From Reichenbachiella agarivorans (GTDB lineage Bacteria > Bacteroidota > Bacteroidia > Cytophagales > Cyclobacteriaceae), in the NCBI RefSeq assembly GCF_025502585.1, contig NZ_CP106679.1:1097001-1161000 (forward strand): DNA of 64,000 bases. The letters run 5' to 3'. Made by a program: the position numbers and the translations under genes. Below are positions 28,349 through 38,704 of the stretch, one piece after another (within the stretch, counting starts at the first letter, position 1; each line of letters opens with the position of its first letter). Below the pieces are notes generated by a model that saw only the letters and a list, made by a program, of their open reading frames with translations, was not told the origin of the DNA and did no database searches.

Positions 28349-29224
28349 ATGATAAAATCAATGACAGGTTATGGGAATGCCAATTTTGAGAATGATCAAA
28401 TTAGCATTCAGGTCGAAATAAAGACACTCAATTCGAAATTTTTTGACATCAACACCAAGTACCCCAAAGAAATTTCTTCTTTTGAACATGACCTGAGAAA
28501 AATCATTTCAGACCGCCTCATCAGAGGAAAAGTCAGTTTTGTCACGGAGCTCACAACCAAATCTGGCACTGCGCAAGCCATGAGGATCAATCCTGAGCTA
28601 TTCCAGCATTACAAAAATCAAATCCTCGCAGTGACTGAAGGCATGAATGTCTCAGATGCTGACATTCTTCAATCTGTGATGAAAACTGGGGACATCTTCG
28701 AACAGCCAGAAGGCAAAAAAGATGTGATCGATCAGCAACTCATGGTCAAACTGGTCAATGAAGCTCTCGACAAATGTGAAGCATTTAGGCTACAGGAAGG
28801 CAATTCTGCACAAATAGCACTCAGTGCCTGTTCGGATCAAATCAGCAACAAATTAAAAGAAATCAAAGAGTTGGATCCCGTTAGAATTGTTCAAATCAAA
28901 GAAAGAATCAACGAAGGTCTGAAGGAACTCTCTTCAGGAGAAAAATCTGACCCTAATAGATTTGAGCAGGAATTGATCTACTACATAGAAAAATTAGATA
29001 TCTCAGAAGAAATTGTGAGACTCGAAAACCATATCAAGTTCTTTAACATCACGCTTGACGAAAAAGAGTCTCAAGGCAAAAAGCTTGGTTTCATTAGCCA
29101 AGAAATGGGCAGAGAGATCAACACCATTGGCTCAAAAGCGAACAATTCTGACATTCAAAAACTCGTGGTAGAGATGAAAGATGAACTTGAAAAAATAAAA
29201 GAACAAGTCCTCAACGTCATCTAG
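28349..29224 (+). CDS. YicC/YloC-family endoribonuclease
   Basis: 291 residues from ATG 28349 (IKSMTGYGNANFE start, as typical for the family; a TTG six bases upstream is ignored). Contains the YicC-like N-domain and the DUF1732 C-domain (EELIYYIEKLDISEEIVRLENHIKFF and KKLGFISQEMGREINTIGSKA regions). E. coli YicC is an RNA endonuclease involved in small-RNA turnover. Lies alone; the palindromic terminator follows 90 bases after its stop. Confidence 0.92.
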   Translation: MIKSMTGYGNANFENDQISIQVEIKTLNSKFFDINTKYPKEISSFEHDLRKIISDRLIRGKVSFVTELTTKSGTAQAMRINPELFQHYKNQILAVTEGMNVSDADILQSVMKTGDIFEQPEGKKDVIDQQLMVKLVNEALDKCEAFRLQEGNSAQIALSACSDQISNKLKEIKELDPVRIVQIKERINEGLKELSSGEKSDPNRFEQELIYYIEKLDISEEIVRLENHIKFFNITLDEKESQGKKLGFISQEMGREINTIGSKANNSDIQKLVVEMKDELEKIKEQVLNVI

Positions 29225-29313
29225 GTTGTAGCACTGCTAGTGATACTGAATTTACGTGCTATCCAGTGTCCTACCCACCATTTGAAGAGAAAATCATGAA
29301 CACACAATAGGGT

Positions 29314-29363
29314 ATAAAACCAAAGAAGGTCTGACGATATCGTCAGACCTTCTTTGGTTTTAT
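29314..29363. terminator. Perfect 50-bp palindrome, bidirectional terminator
   Basis: Bases 29314-29338 are exactly complementary to 29339-29363 (25-bp arms, no spacer; core GACGATATCGTC). Both strands end the stem with GGTTTTAT. It lies between the convergent yicC-like and tonB genes (90 and 17 bases from the stops), which is where a bidirectional intrinsic terminator is expected. Confidence 0.8.
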
Positions 29364-29379
29364 TGAGAATAATTGATGA

Positions 29380-30054
29380 TTAGCTCAACTTGAAAGTGAT
29401 AGGAAGAATCATCCTTACCTTCACTGCTCTACCTCTTTGTTTTCCAGGCTTCCATTTTGGAGCACCTTCTAGTACTCTTACTGCTTCTTCGTCACAACCT
29501 GCGCCGATTCCTTTGATCGCTCTGACCTCAGTAATAGACCCGTCTTTGTCCACAACGAATTGCACAAAAACTCTACCCTCAATACCCATTCTTCTTGCTT
29601 GGTTTGGGTATTTCATGTTTTGACCAACATACTTGTAGAATGCTGCCATTCCACCAGGAGGTGCTGGTTGATCTTCAACTATGTCAAAGACCTCGTCTGC
29701 TACCTCTTCTGCTGGAGCATCGTCAAATACGATGTCTTCGATGACAGTAGTTTCCGTAATTTCCACATCCAACTCTACTTCGATCTCTTCTTCGATCTCC
29801 TCTTCATCAGGCACCTCTACGATCTGAGGTAGCTCAATTTTCGGGGGTGGCGGAGGTGGTTGCTCCGTAGGAGGAATCTCCATAATATCTTCAAAATTGT
29901 CATCAACTTGTCCAAGGTCTACCAAGTCACCGTCATCGTAAAACTTCCACTCGAAAGCAGTAATCACGAGAACTAAACTGATAGTAAGGCCAATGTTGAA
30001 GAACATCCCTGCCTTTCTTCCAAGGTCAATTTGCGGGTTTTTCTTTACCTCCAT
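29380..30054 (-). CDS. tonB: TonB-family energy transducer
   Basis: 224 residues from ATG 30054 (MEVKKNPQIDLGRK, the usual Bacteroidota TonB start). One transmembrane helix (~17-36), a periplasmic linker with a proline run (TEQPPPPPPKIELPQ) and a strikingly acidic stretch (~85-125), and a C-terminal TonB domain (~140-224) with YPNQARRMGIEGRVFVQF and KPGKQRGRAVKVRMILPITF. It passes proton-motive energy to outer membrane receptors. Monocistronic, with its own -7 box. Confidence 0.93.
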   Translation of the reverse strand: MEVKKNPQIDLGRKAGMFFNIGLTISLVLVITAFEWKFYDDGDLVDLGQVDDNFEDIMEIPPTEQPPPPPPKIELPQIVEVPDEEEIEEEIEVELDVEITETTVIEDIVFDDAPAEEVADEVFDIVEDQPAPPGGMAAFYKYVGQNMKYPNQARRMGIEGRVFVQFVVDKDGSITEVRAIKGIGAGCDEEAVRVLEGAPKWKPGKQRGRAVKVRMILPITFKLS

Positions 30055-30100
30055 TTTCCTATCTTTAGTTTTCTCAAATTCTATTGTCAATAAGTAACTT

Positions 30101-30108
30101 CAAATATA
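30101..30108 (-). promoter_or_regulatory. tonB: Putative tonB -7 promoter box
   Basis: TATATTTG on the minus strand, a full TAnnTTTG match, 47 bases before the tonB ATG. No -33 TTG at standard spacing. Confidence 0.4.
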
Positions 30109-30132
30109 CACAACAGAATTTCATTTCCATAT

Positions 30133-30504
30133 TTATTGATTTATTTTCCAAAACTTTGTCAACACAAGTCCTAATAGGCCGCCAGTTGCATCCGCAAGGA
30201 TGTCATTCCAGTCAGCTGTTCGGCTAGGCACATATAGCTGCAACCACTCGGTCATGACAGCAAATACTACTACAGCTACAAAAACAAGTAAAAAATGTCT
30301 ATTAGTAGCCCTTCCATTGCCTATAGCCAAAGTGGCCAAAAAAGCCCAAATGAAGAACAAAGTAAAATGTATGACTTTGTCAAAATGTGGGATCTGCTGT
30401 AACCATGACATTTCGCCATCCGAAGGTCTCAACAACAAAAAAAGGATGGTGATTGTCCATCCTAACCACGTCATTCGGTAGCTACTTTGACTCAGTCTGA
30501 TCAC
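30133..30504 (-). CDS. VanZ-like membrane protein
   Basis: 123 residues, four hydrophobic helices, with VanZ-family sequence FDKVIHFTLFFIWAF and the C-terminal MTEWLQLYVPSRTADWNDILADATGGLLG. VanZ relatives give low-level teicoplanin resistance or are of unknown function. GTG start at 30504 lies 3 bases after the gcvH stop; an ATG at 30474 is the alternative. Cotranscribed with gcvH. Confidence 0.88.
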   Translation of the reverse strand: MIRLSQSSYRMTWLGWTITILFLLLRPSDGEMSWLQQIPHFDKVIHFTLFFIWAFLATLAIGNGRATNRHFLLVFVAVVVFAVMTEWLQLYVPSRTADWNDILADATGGLLGLVLTKFWKINQ

Positions 30505-30507
30505 TAT

Positions 30508-30888
30508 TTATTGACCGATGAGTTCTTTGTATGCTTCCGCTGATAGCAACTCATCTACTTCACTCAAATCTGAGGCTTTGATTTTAATCATCCAGCCATC
30601 TTCGTATGGAGCAGAATTGACCAATTCTGGTTCGCTCTCTAGCTCTTCATTGAACTCCAACACCTCTCCTGAAACAGGCATAAACAAGTCAGACACAGTC
30701 TTGACAGCCTCTATCGTACCGAAAAGTTCACCTTTGGCAATTGTCTCCCCTTCTGTTTCTATCTCTACATAGACGATATCACCCAGCTCTCCTTGGGCAA
30801 AATCAGTGATACCTACAGTCGCCACGTCACCTTCGATGCTCACCCACTCGTGATCTGCCGTGTATTTCAAATGATCTGGAATATTCAT
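30508..30888 (-). CDS. gcvH: Glycine cleavage system H protein
   Basis: A 126-residue lipoyl carrier shuttling the aminomethyl group between the P and T proteins. The lipoylated lysine is K63 in [19 protein letters not shown]. Other gcv genes are absent here. It stands between sprA and a vanZ-like gene, an arrangement I recall as recurrent in Bacteroidota next to sprA. A perfect -7 box lies upstream, so it is probably transcribed independently of sprA. Confidence 0.96.
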   Translation of the reverse strand: MNIPDHLKYTADHEWVSIEGDVATVGITDFAQGELGDIVYVEIETEGETIAKGELFGTIEAVKTVSDLFMPVSGEVLEFNEELESEPELVNSAPYEDGWMIKIKASDLSEVDELLSAEAYKELIGQ

Positions 30889-30923
30889 TTTTGAATAAGT
30901 TTTGTTTAAGAATTAATATCCAT

Positions 30924-30931
30924 CAAAATTA
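30924..30931 (-). promoter_or_regulatory. gcvH: Putative gcvH -7 promoter box
   Basis: TAATTTTG on the minus strand, matching TAnnTTTG, 36 bases before the gcvH ATG. Confidence 0.45.
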
Positions 30932-30994
30932 AGCCTAAAAAGTAAAATAACGATAGACGGGAATAGATATTCACAATCTCTGCTAGGCGTCTTG

Positions 30995-33900
30995 CTACTG
31001 GGCAAGACTGAAGCGCACTTGGACACCAAATGAAGAAGACGATCTATTGTATGAACTAGAAATTTTAGGTTCGTTGATATTCTTTTCAAAATACATGGTC
31101 AGGTTGAGTTTTTGACTGGCCACATAGCTCAACGTAGGACGTACTTGATAATTGATATTACCATCAGTAATGGTGTTTCCATCTTCAATTTTGCGTTGGA
31201 TCGTCTTGGTATCTCTGATTGTGAAACCCATTCTAAATGCCAGCTGATTGTCTACAGCAATGGTTCTTCCTTTGACTTTGAATGGAATCTTCCAAGTATC
31301 TTTGGTGATCCCGATATCAAACGAAATGTTGTTGCTCTTGATCTCTCGGACCTGTGTATTGGACAAATCAAAACTGATACTCCTCTCCTTGGCATAATCA
31401 ACCTTGCCCGTAAACATCCCTTTGGTTCTGACACTCACACCAATCAATGGGGAAAACCGTTCTACGATATCAACCTGACTGATGATATAGACAGGTATAA
31501 GTTTGCCATCATCTCCAGGCTGAGTTGCTCTAGGGTAATCCAATATATCATTGGTCAAATCTAGGTCAGCTACATTGCTGTATTTCAAAGAATTGGAATA
31601 ATTGGAGACACTAAAACTGGAAGTGTAGGCATGCGTCAAATTGACGGAACTAAATACTTCTTTGATACCCGCCAACTTGCTCAGTCCTGCATAGTCCACC
31701 CGCCAGTTGGGCATGGGTGTTTTGGGAAAAGGAAGAAGATTGATAGTATTCGCACTTTGATCGGTATAGGCCGCAATCAATGCAGGAATCAGTACGTCTT
31801 GCGAATTGATGGCATACTCACCTGCAGGATTGGCTGCATTTTGTCTTGCTTGTACAATGGCTCGATTCTCCACAAACTGCTCAAACACATCCGAAACATT
31901 CTCACTATTGTCCTTGGAAAAGGCAGTAGCAATCGGCAAGAAACTGATCGTATAGCTACCTGTACGGGTTGGGGTGAGAGAATTAAAAGTATTGACTGTC
32001 AAGCTATCCCATCGATAGATTTCCTGATATTCTGCTCGATTGTTTCGCTTGGCATCTATTTGGATTCTGAAATCTTTGAACGGTTCTACAGCTGCACGCA
32101 GATTGATGTCCTCAGTCCTCGATTGTATAAATGGAGCCGTAAACAATCCATTTTTGACCAACCACTCCTCCTTGGCCGCTCGTGTCCTGATCTCTGGATC
32201 TTGGCTACCTAAAACAAAGTCCCAGCCTGGCGCATTAAAATCACGATCCATACCCAGCATATATGGACTAGGCAGCATACCAGGCAGACTCGTCGATTCT
32301 TTGAGGCCATAGGTCAAATTGATCGATCGCAGTGCCATCATCAGCCTCATGACCCCCTTGAAAGCATCCATCCCGCCAGTAGATCGGACAGTATCGTAGC
32401 GAGACGTCCTAGAGCGGCTCGGTGGCTTGTTGATGTTGCTTAAATACTTGGATTTGTTATAAAGCCGTACAAAATCAACTTTACCACTGAGGTCTTGTCC
32501 TCTCTGGTTGGATATGACATTACCAAACTCTTCTACTTGATCGATGTTTCCTCCAGTCCAGGTGTAGTCCACAGAATAACGGTAATCTGCACTCATCCAG
32601 TCCGTCAACGGAATTTTGTCCAATGGCAGTCGGTAATTTAAACTGATATTTTGGTTGTAGTTTTTGATCCTACCCAACCTTTTGATGTTGGACCAAATCG
32701 AATCTCGTTTGGCATCTGTATCAATATCACCTTCAGGCTCATCAATGATGGCCCTAGCTGTCGCATTGTAATTCAAGCTGAGGTTTTTGAAAAGACTCCA
32801 TCGTACATTATAGGAGCGATCAAAGGTGAAGTACTTTTCGAAGTTGGGATCTATCCCGTCTGTGGTCAAGTCCGAATTTCGCAATTGAGTCTTTTGAAAT
32901 CGCCTGTCCATCGATGCTCTGAAGGAGAAGCTATTGGGCAATGGAGAGAAATTGATGTCCTTTATCATCTTGAGATAAGGACTAGAAAAAGCCTTCGTCT
33001 CTTTGAAAGGCTCGATGCTCGGTGCCTTGGTTGTATAATTATAGGCCACGCCACCTGAATACTGTTTATCTACCCTTTGGGCTGTGTTGACATTCGAAGA
33101 TTTTTGCTCTGAGAATGAATAATTGAAAGAGAAATTTTCTACGTCATACACATGAGACTTGGCATCCTGCTTGACTTTTTCCTTCCTGACATTGATGAAA
33201 TTGATACTCCTGTTAGTCGTCTGAGAGATAACCTTTTCTCGGTATTCATCTTTCTCTTTTTGTGTATCGAACTTCTCCAAAGAGGCCTCCAATGGTATAT
33301 CATCGTCCAAAGGATCATAACGAGGTGTCTCGACGGATTTAGATGTACTCACGAACATTGGAATTTTAATTCCTGTCTCTACAGGGATGAGTTTGTCTAC
33401 ATTGACGTTGGCCGATAGGTCATATTCAAAAGTCTCCTCTCTGGTTCGCTCTGAGATTGTTTGTTGTATTCCACCAAAACCAACGGAAGTATATCGAGTA
33501 GCTGCATTGAGCGTAGCAAAGTCTGCCAATTTCACATTCATCTGTGCATTGGCAGCCCAGCCCTTTTCTTTGTCAAAATCCGTGAGTCGCATTTCGTTCA
33601 CCCAGATACATACGGATTTGCTCCCCTTATCATCAGAGGTTGGATTTCTCACCCCGATCATCATGTCAGTCACTCCACTCAGCTTGGGATTACCGATGAT
33701 GCTCAATTTGTATTTACCATCACTAGACAATTGAGTATAACGTCTCGTCACATCAAAATCGTCAGCATTCCGCGCAGACTTGAGCGTATGGAGTTCATTG
33801 AGCGCAATGTTCATTTCATTTTCCTCAGGCCAAATATCCCTATCTGTATAACTAGACAAGCCATTGGGCGTGATTTTGAGAGGCACTTCGATTTCGTAGT

Positions 33901-36900
33901 AATTATTAGTCTGGTCAAAACCCAAGCGTACAAAAGCACTGACTTCATCATCCAAAATCATTTCTCCTTGGTTAGATTCAGCATGGAAAAACATCTTCAA
34001 CTTGCCATAATTAACCATATCTAGGTTTAAAGAGTTTTTATATGCAGAGCGCGCATCTCCGTCATCCACATCCTCTACACAAAGCTTGAGTGATTGCTCA
34101 TTGACACGTCGAGTGACCGAAGTAGTGTTGTCTAAATCACGATTGATGCCTGGCGGCACCATATAGGGGGGTACTCCTCCAGCGGGTGAGCTATTTTGTT
34201 CTACTCCTACAACCGACAACTCAAAATCCGAAGAGACCACCTCTGGGATCTCACCCAAACCAGACTCGGCTAGGTCCAGAGTGTATTTTCTCCACTGACT
34301 GGCGACCATCTGAAAACGCGCCATTCTCAGTACGACTGGATTCTCCCAACCTGTCATATACATCCTCATGTATCTCAAAAATTGCATGTCAGGTGATCCA
34401 ACTGCCGTTCCTTTGTTGATCGGAATCCTAAACAAGTACCAATTGGCGTCATCATCTATGACCTCATCTACTACATATCCTTCACCCGCTTTCAAAGAGT
34501 TCGTATTAATTGGGATTCGGTATTCGAAATAGGATTCTGTCTGGTTGACAAAATTGTCTTGGTTCAAATCTTCATTGTCAGGAATGTTGGTTGCCGAAGA
34601 ACTATAGGAGCTGTTGTTGGATTCTACTGGAGAGTTGCCTTCCTGTCCATTAAAGTGCTTATACCTCTCCAATATTTTAGCGTTGGAAGCGCTATACTCA
34701 GGATCCAAATAATGCTTGAAATCATCCGCAGAAAAATCACTCTTGATTTGATCTCTTACAGCTCCTGATGGCAGTGCACTTTCTGTAATATTGAGTTTAT
34801 TACTGAAATACTCAAATTCTTCAAAATCAGCACCATTTACAGACTTCAAACCATCCAAGCCCACATCTTGATTGGATCTAGCAGAACTGGAGTTGTCAAA
34901 GTATTGAGTCAAAAACTGCTGTGTTGTCACTCTGCCCCACTCGGTATCTTCAGTATTATCTATTCCTCCATTGGCAGGTAGCCCATTCTCAAATGCATGC
35001 TTTACATCCGGTAGCACATCCTCAGATACTTCTCCTAGATTAAGAATCAAATACCCATTTTGGTCATTGTTGGGTTGATTGATAGTACCATCCAGTACAG
35101 GGTCATTGCTAAAGGGATTCATCAACCAAAATTCGATGTACTCAATGTTGTTTTTGGTGAAGTCTACACTGGTAGGTACGGCTCTTGTAATCGCTCCAAA
35201 TTTATCAGAGGGATTCCTGAGACGACCGTCTTGATCTAGTTCACTGGTGTTGTAGTTGTATGGTCCTCTTTCACTAGGGTAATACGCCAAATCAAAAATT
35301 CTCTCTGGCACATTGACAAAGGACAAGTCTTGTTGTTTGAATATATCTTGTGGATAGACTGGTTTGACATAGTTGTTTTTCAAATCATCCTCCTTGAGAC
35401 TACTAGGTCTACTGTTCCCATAGAGGGTCTGATCGATCACATACCAAGCCAGCTTGGCTCTTTTGAATCCAGCTCCCAAACTACTATTGGGGTCTGTGAC
35501 CTGAAATGCTTCTGGAGCAGCTCCCAAACTCCAAGAGGTATGATTACCATCAAGTCGGAAAGGGGTCGCAGCATTCTCAAAGTCATCGACATAAGATGTC
35601 CCCTCTCCATCTACTTCATTGGAAGTGCCTGGGATCAATTGTGCAAACTCGCCATTGAAGGTAACAGTCGATGTCTCTTTGGTGCTGATCAGCGGGAGAG
35701 CATCCACCATCTTGGTCAGGAGCCGTGAATCTTCCTGAAAATTAACATCAAATCCATATTTGGTATTGCTGATTGGTTCATTACCCATGCTGTAGCGAGA
35801 TACACCACCAGTTCGCTGTTCTAGATGCAATAGGGTAGCTCCAACATTGATTTTATCATTGAATTGATAGTCCAAACGTGTCCCAGTCAACCATTTGGAT
35901 TGAAAACTAAACAAGTCATCAACTTCATAGGTGATGTTGATCGTTTTTCCTGAGTTGAGTACCCCTTCGTTGAGAATTGTGACCTGTCCAGATCCAAGGT
36001 AGCTTACCTCATAGTCCAACCCTTCGGTGAGCAAGGTACTCCCTGCGGTCACAGTCACTGAGCCTTCTGCAATATTGAAACCTTCTAGATTGTACACATT
36101 CCTTGCGCTTGAGGAATAATTGCCTGTCAATCGAAACTTATTTTTGGCAGACACTTGCTCGGCCAGTGTTTTCGTCCTATCATAGAGTTCTGAATAGACA
36201 TATTTGTCTTTCAAGTTTTGTTCGGTGCTGATAAAAGCCGCTTCCAACGTCGTGCCAAAAGGCTCCAATACAGGGAAAATGATGTTACCATATTCCTCGT
36301 CAAAGGTAAGCCCATCTATAAAGTCAAAATTACCATCTGGCTGATTGTCTCCGTTGACATTGAGTTGATCCAATTTGAATACCCGAATCAAAGGAATGTT
36401 GTTAGTGTTTTGGCCCTCGTTGAGATTGGGTGCATCGTAGTTGTTGATATCATCTCGGTAATTGATTCTCAACTCAAATCCTTCTTGGTTGATCCGAGAG
36501 CCACCTAAGTTGTAGATGTTTTTCATCGCCAAGTCCCAAATCGGTACATCAGTCGTGGTATTCTTGGCAGGCAAAAGGAGTTTCAATACAATCAAATCTT
36601 CATCAGGTCGAACTTGGTAGTTCTCAGACAATTCTCCCACCTGATAGGGCGTAGAAATACCGTTGTATGTGTATTCATAAGATACAGCCAAAACCTCTCC
36701 TTCTCTCAGACGACTGTTCAAAGTCACATAACCTAACCTGTCATTGAATGTATATTCAGATTGATCCAATTTTTTGACGCTTGGACGTGCTTCAAAATCG
36801 ACCCCCTCTGTCATCTGGAACTGAGAATTTTTAAGATAGTCTGCAACTGTGGAGATATCCCTGATTGCTGGTGCACCATTGATATCTGCATACAAATTGT

Positions 36901-38086
36901 TGGCACCATTGTCATTGGGTTCGTTGGCTTGCGCAATCATGCCATTGGTGTTACCTATCTTAACGGGCTCTCCCAGATCTGTAAATGCCACGATACCTCT
37001 CAGTCCAGAGGTCTCCGTTTGTTGCTTGACTACATAAACCTCCAATCTAGATATTTTCACTCCAGACACTACGTTGGGAATGTTTTTCAACCATTTTTCA
37101 TAGTTGTCTCTGAAGAAGTGGCCGAGAAAAAAGTGGCGGTATTGATCATAATCTGAGGCCCTAATATCAAAAGGGGTCCCTTCTGTACCATTGCTGAAAG
37201 ACTTGGTTTTGGAACTCCCCTGTTGTCTTGATGCCAGTGCTGTCACATAGAGCTTTCCAAACTGCAATTGTGTCTTCACACCAAACAAACTCTGCCCTCC
37301 TGTAATCAGTGTATTGGCAATCGGCATGCTGACATTACCTAACTCTATCTTTTTGATAATATCCTCTTCATAACCTGTGTATTCGATTTTCAAGTTGTTT
37401 TGAAAATCAAAAGAATTGTTGTTGTCGAAATTGGCTGTCACGGCCAATTTCTCTCCCACTTTTCCTACGACATTCATGGAAATCTGCTGGTTATAATTGA
37501 ACCCTCCAGTTCGTTGATTTCTAGTTGGTACATTTGGGTTTTCTATGGTTTGCCATCTCCCACCAAAGTCCATATTGACAAACCCTGTGGGTTGAATATC
37601 TACATAGTTACCACCAAAAATCCTGTCAAACATCGGGCTGATGTAGATCAATGGTATCAATCTCCTCCCACTGACAGCACTCTCCCCATCCAAACCTGCG
37701 GATCGTTCTTGCCAATACTGTCTTTTGAGCTGTTCATCTTGATAGGCTCGGTATTGCTCGAAAGTCATCGTAGACCTAGGGCGGTAATTCAGCGCACCAA
37801 CCTTCTCATGAATTGTGTAATTGTTGTTGGAATCCATCTCTACCTCCACGGTCATGTTTGAAGGATCCTTGAGCTGCAGGGGGGTATGGCTCTGAGAGTT
37901 TGAAAATGGATCCCCATGTCTATCATCATACCTAAAGGTGGGCTGATAGGTAGGTTTGTATTCTTTGGATTGCTTGGTTGTATCAGACTGAAAGGGGATT
38001 TGCTGCCACGCATACGCAGAAACACCCATCAACAAGCAATGGGTGAAAATAGTAACAAAGCGTATGTGGAATTTGACTCTGATCAA
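30995..38086 (-). CDS. sprA: SprA, outer membrane translocon of the type IX secretion system
   Basis: At 2363 residues this is by far the longest gene and has the usual SprA size. SprA is the giant 36-strand barrel through which T9SS cargo leaves the periplasm and is needed for gliding. Signal peptide ~1-26 (HCLLMGVSAYA); family-typical stretches include RFGGNYVDIQPTGFVNMDFGG-like sequence near residue 155, MDFSGGW-type motifs, several GxxSxxL beta-strand repeats and a C-terminal barrel ending VQVRFSLAQ. A TTG start at 38086 is needed for the signal peptide; the next ATG is at residue 20. Follows maeB-ruvA with a 24-base gap. Confidence 0.94.
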   Translation of the reverse strand: MIRVKFHIRFVTIFTHCLLMGVSAYAWQQIPFQSDTTKQSKEYKPTYQPTFRYDDRHGDPFSNSQSHTPLQLKDPSNMTVEVEMDSNNNYTIHEKVGALNYRPRSTMTFEQYRAYQDEQLKRQYWQERSAGLDGESAVSGRRLIPLIYISPMFDRIFGGNYVDIQPTGFVNMDFGGRWQTIENPNVPTRNQRTGGFNYNQQISMNVVGKVGEKLAVTANFDNNNSFDFQNNLKIEYTGYEEDIIKKIELGNVSMPIANTLITGGQSLFGVKTQLQFGKLYVTALASRQQGSSKTKSFSNGTEGTPFDIRASDYDQYRHFFLGHFFRDNYEKWLKNIPNVVSGVKISRLEVYVVKQQTETSGLRGIVAFTDLGEPVKIGNTNGMIAQANEPNDNGANNLYADINGAPAIRDISTVADYLKNSQFQMTEGVDFEARPSVKKLDQSEYTFNDRLGYVTLNSRLREGEVLAVSYEYTYNGISTPYQVGELSENYQVRPDEDLIVLKLLLPAKNTTTDVPIWDLAMKNIYNLGGSRINQEGFELRINYRDDINNYDAPNLNEGQNTNNIPLIRVFKLDQLNVNGDNQPDGNFDFIDGLTFDEEYGNIIFPVLEPFGTTLEAAFISTEQNLKDKYVYSELYDRTKTLAEQVSAKNKFRLTGNYSSSARNVYNLEGFNIAEGSVTVTAGSTLLTEGLDYEVSYLGSGQVTILNEGVLNSGKTINITYEVDDLFSFQSKWLTGTRLDYQFNDKINVGATLLHLEQRTGGVSRYSMGNEPISNTKYGFDVNFQEDSRLLTKMVDALPLISTKETSTVTFNGEFAQLIPGTSNEVDGEGTSYVDDFENAATPFRLDGNHTSWSLGAAPEAFQVTDPNSSLGAGFKRAKLAWYVIDQTLYGNSRPSSLKEDDLKNNYVKPVYPQDIFKQQDLSFVNVPERIFDLAYYPSERGPYNYNTSELDQDGRLRNPSDKFGAITRAVPTSVDFTKNNIEYIEFWLMNPFSNDPVLDGTINQPNNDQNGYLILNLGEVSEDVLPDVKHAFENGLPANGGIDNTEDTEWGRVTTQQFLTQYFDNSSSARSNQDVGLDGLKSVNGADFEEFEYFSNKLNITESALPSGAVRDQIKSDFSADDFKHYLDPEYSASNAKILERYKHFNGQEGNSPVESNNSSYSSSATNIPDNEDLNQDNFVNQTESYFEYRIPINTNSLKAGEGYVVDEVIDDDANWYLFRIPINKGTAVGSPDMQFLRYMRMYMTGWENPVVLRMARFQMVASQWRKYTLDLAESGLGEIPEVVSSDFELSVVGVEQNSSPAGGVPPYMVPPGINRDLDNTTSVTRRVNEQSLKLCVEDVDDGDARSAYKNSLNLDMVNYGKLKMFFHAESNQGEMILDDEVSAFVRLGFDQTNNYYEIEVPLKITPNGLSSYTDRDIWPEENEMNIALNELHTLKSARNADDFDVTRRYTQLSSDGKYKLSIIGNPKLSGVTDMMIGVRNPTSDDKGSKSVCIWVNEMRLTDFDKEKGWAANAQMNVKLADFATLNAATRYTSVGFGGIQQTISERTREETFEYDLSANVNVDKLIPVETGIKIPMFVSTSKSVETPRYDPLDDDIPLEASLEKFDTQKEKDEYREKVISQTTNRSINFINVRKEKVKQDAKSHVYDVENFSFNYSFSEQKSSNVNTAQRVDKQYSGGVAYNYTTKAPSIEPFKETKAFSSPYLKMIKDINFSPLPNSFSFRASMDRRFQKTQLRNSDLTTDGIDPNFEKYFTFDRSYNVRWSLFKNLSLNYNATARAIIDEPEGDIDTDAKRDSIWSNIKRLGRIKNYNQNISLNYRLPLDKIPLTDWMSADYRYSVDYTWTGGNIDQVEEFGNVISNQRGQDLSGKVDFVRLYNKSKYLSNINKPPSRSRTSRYDTVRSTGGMDAFKGVMRLMMALRSINLTYGLKESTSLPGMLPSPYMLGMDRDFNAPGWDFVLGSQDPEIRTRAAKEEWLVKNGLFTAPFIQSRTEDINLRAAVEPFKDFRIQIDAKRNNRAEYQEIYRWDSLTVNTFNSLTPTRTGSYTISFLPIATAFSKDNSENVSDVFEQFVENRAIVQARQNAANPAGEYAINSQDVLIPALIAAYTDQSANTINLLPFPKTPMPNWRVDYAGLSKLAGIKEVFSSVNLTHAYTSSFSVSNYSNSLKYSNVADLDLTNDILDYPRATQPGDDGKLIPVYIISQVDIVERFSPLIGVSVRTKGMFTGKVDYAKERSISFDLSNTQVREIKSNNISFDIGITKDTWKIPFKVKGRTIAVDNQLAFRMGFTIRDTKTIQRKIEDGNTITDGNINYQVRPTLSYVASQKLNLTMYFEKNINEPKISSSYNRSSSSFGVQVRFSLAQ

Positions 38087-38110
38087 ACTCTTCCCCTATT
38101 TATTTGTATG

Positions 38111-38704
38111 TTAAGACCTTCTCAACGCTAATTTAATTAAATCCTCCAGACCAAGATCTTCATCAGATGATTTCAATATTTTGTCAAGCGTCTTCTCTGC
38201 AACTGCTTTGGCTATACCCAAAGTCATCAATGCAGACAAAGCTTCCGACTTAATACTATGCTCCTTCTTAAGGGATAAAATTGGTACACCACTCTCTAAC
38301 TCCTCTTTTGACATCTTGTCTTTGAGTTCTAAAATGATTCTTTGGGCAGTTTTCAGACCTATGCCTTTGACTCCACTGATCGTCTTGACATCACTGTTGA
38401 CGATCGCAGCATGCAACTCCTGCGATGACAAGGATGACAAAATCATCAAGCCAGTAGATGGCCCCACTCCAGAAATCGAGATCAACTGCTGAAATCTCTT
38501 TTTTTCCTCTCTGTCATAAAAACCATAGAGTGTCTGTGAATCTTCTTTGACGTGAAAGTGCGTAAAAATACTCGCCTCTTTTAAATTTTTTATGTGAGTA
38601 TATGTATTCAAAGAGATATTGACGTGATAGCCAATACCTCCATTGTCAATGATCGCATAGGTAGGGTCTACCTCGATAAGCTTACCTGAGATGTAGGTGA
38701 TCAT
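38111..38704 (-). CDS. ruvA: Holliday junction branch-migration protein RuvA
   Basis: 197 residues with the three RuvA domains: OB-fold N-domain ([19 protein letters not shown]), HhH domain ([17 protein letters not shown] and [19 protein letters not shown]) and the RuvB-binding C-domain ([19 protein letters not shown]). Binds the four-way junction and loads RuvB. ATG overlaps the maeB stop as ATGA, so it is cotranscribed with maeB and probably sprA. Confidence 0.96.
   Translation of the reverse strand: MITYISGKLIEVDPTYAIIDNGGIGYHVNISLNTYTHIKNLKEASIFTHFHVKEDSQTLYGFYDREEKKRFQQLISISGVGPSTGLMILSSLSSQELHAAIVNSDVKTISGVKGIGLKTAQRIILELKDKMSKEELESGVPILSLKKEHSIKSEALSALMTLGIAKAVAEKTLDKILKSSDEDLGLEDLIKLALRRS

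Noticed and set aside
29314-29363. Insertion-sequence end
   Set aside because: No transposase, no target duplication, and position between convergent genes fits a terminator.
31631-32212. 193-codon ORF opposite sprA
   Set aside because: Antisense shadow of SprA coding sequence with no recognisable domain.
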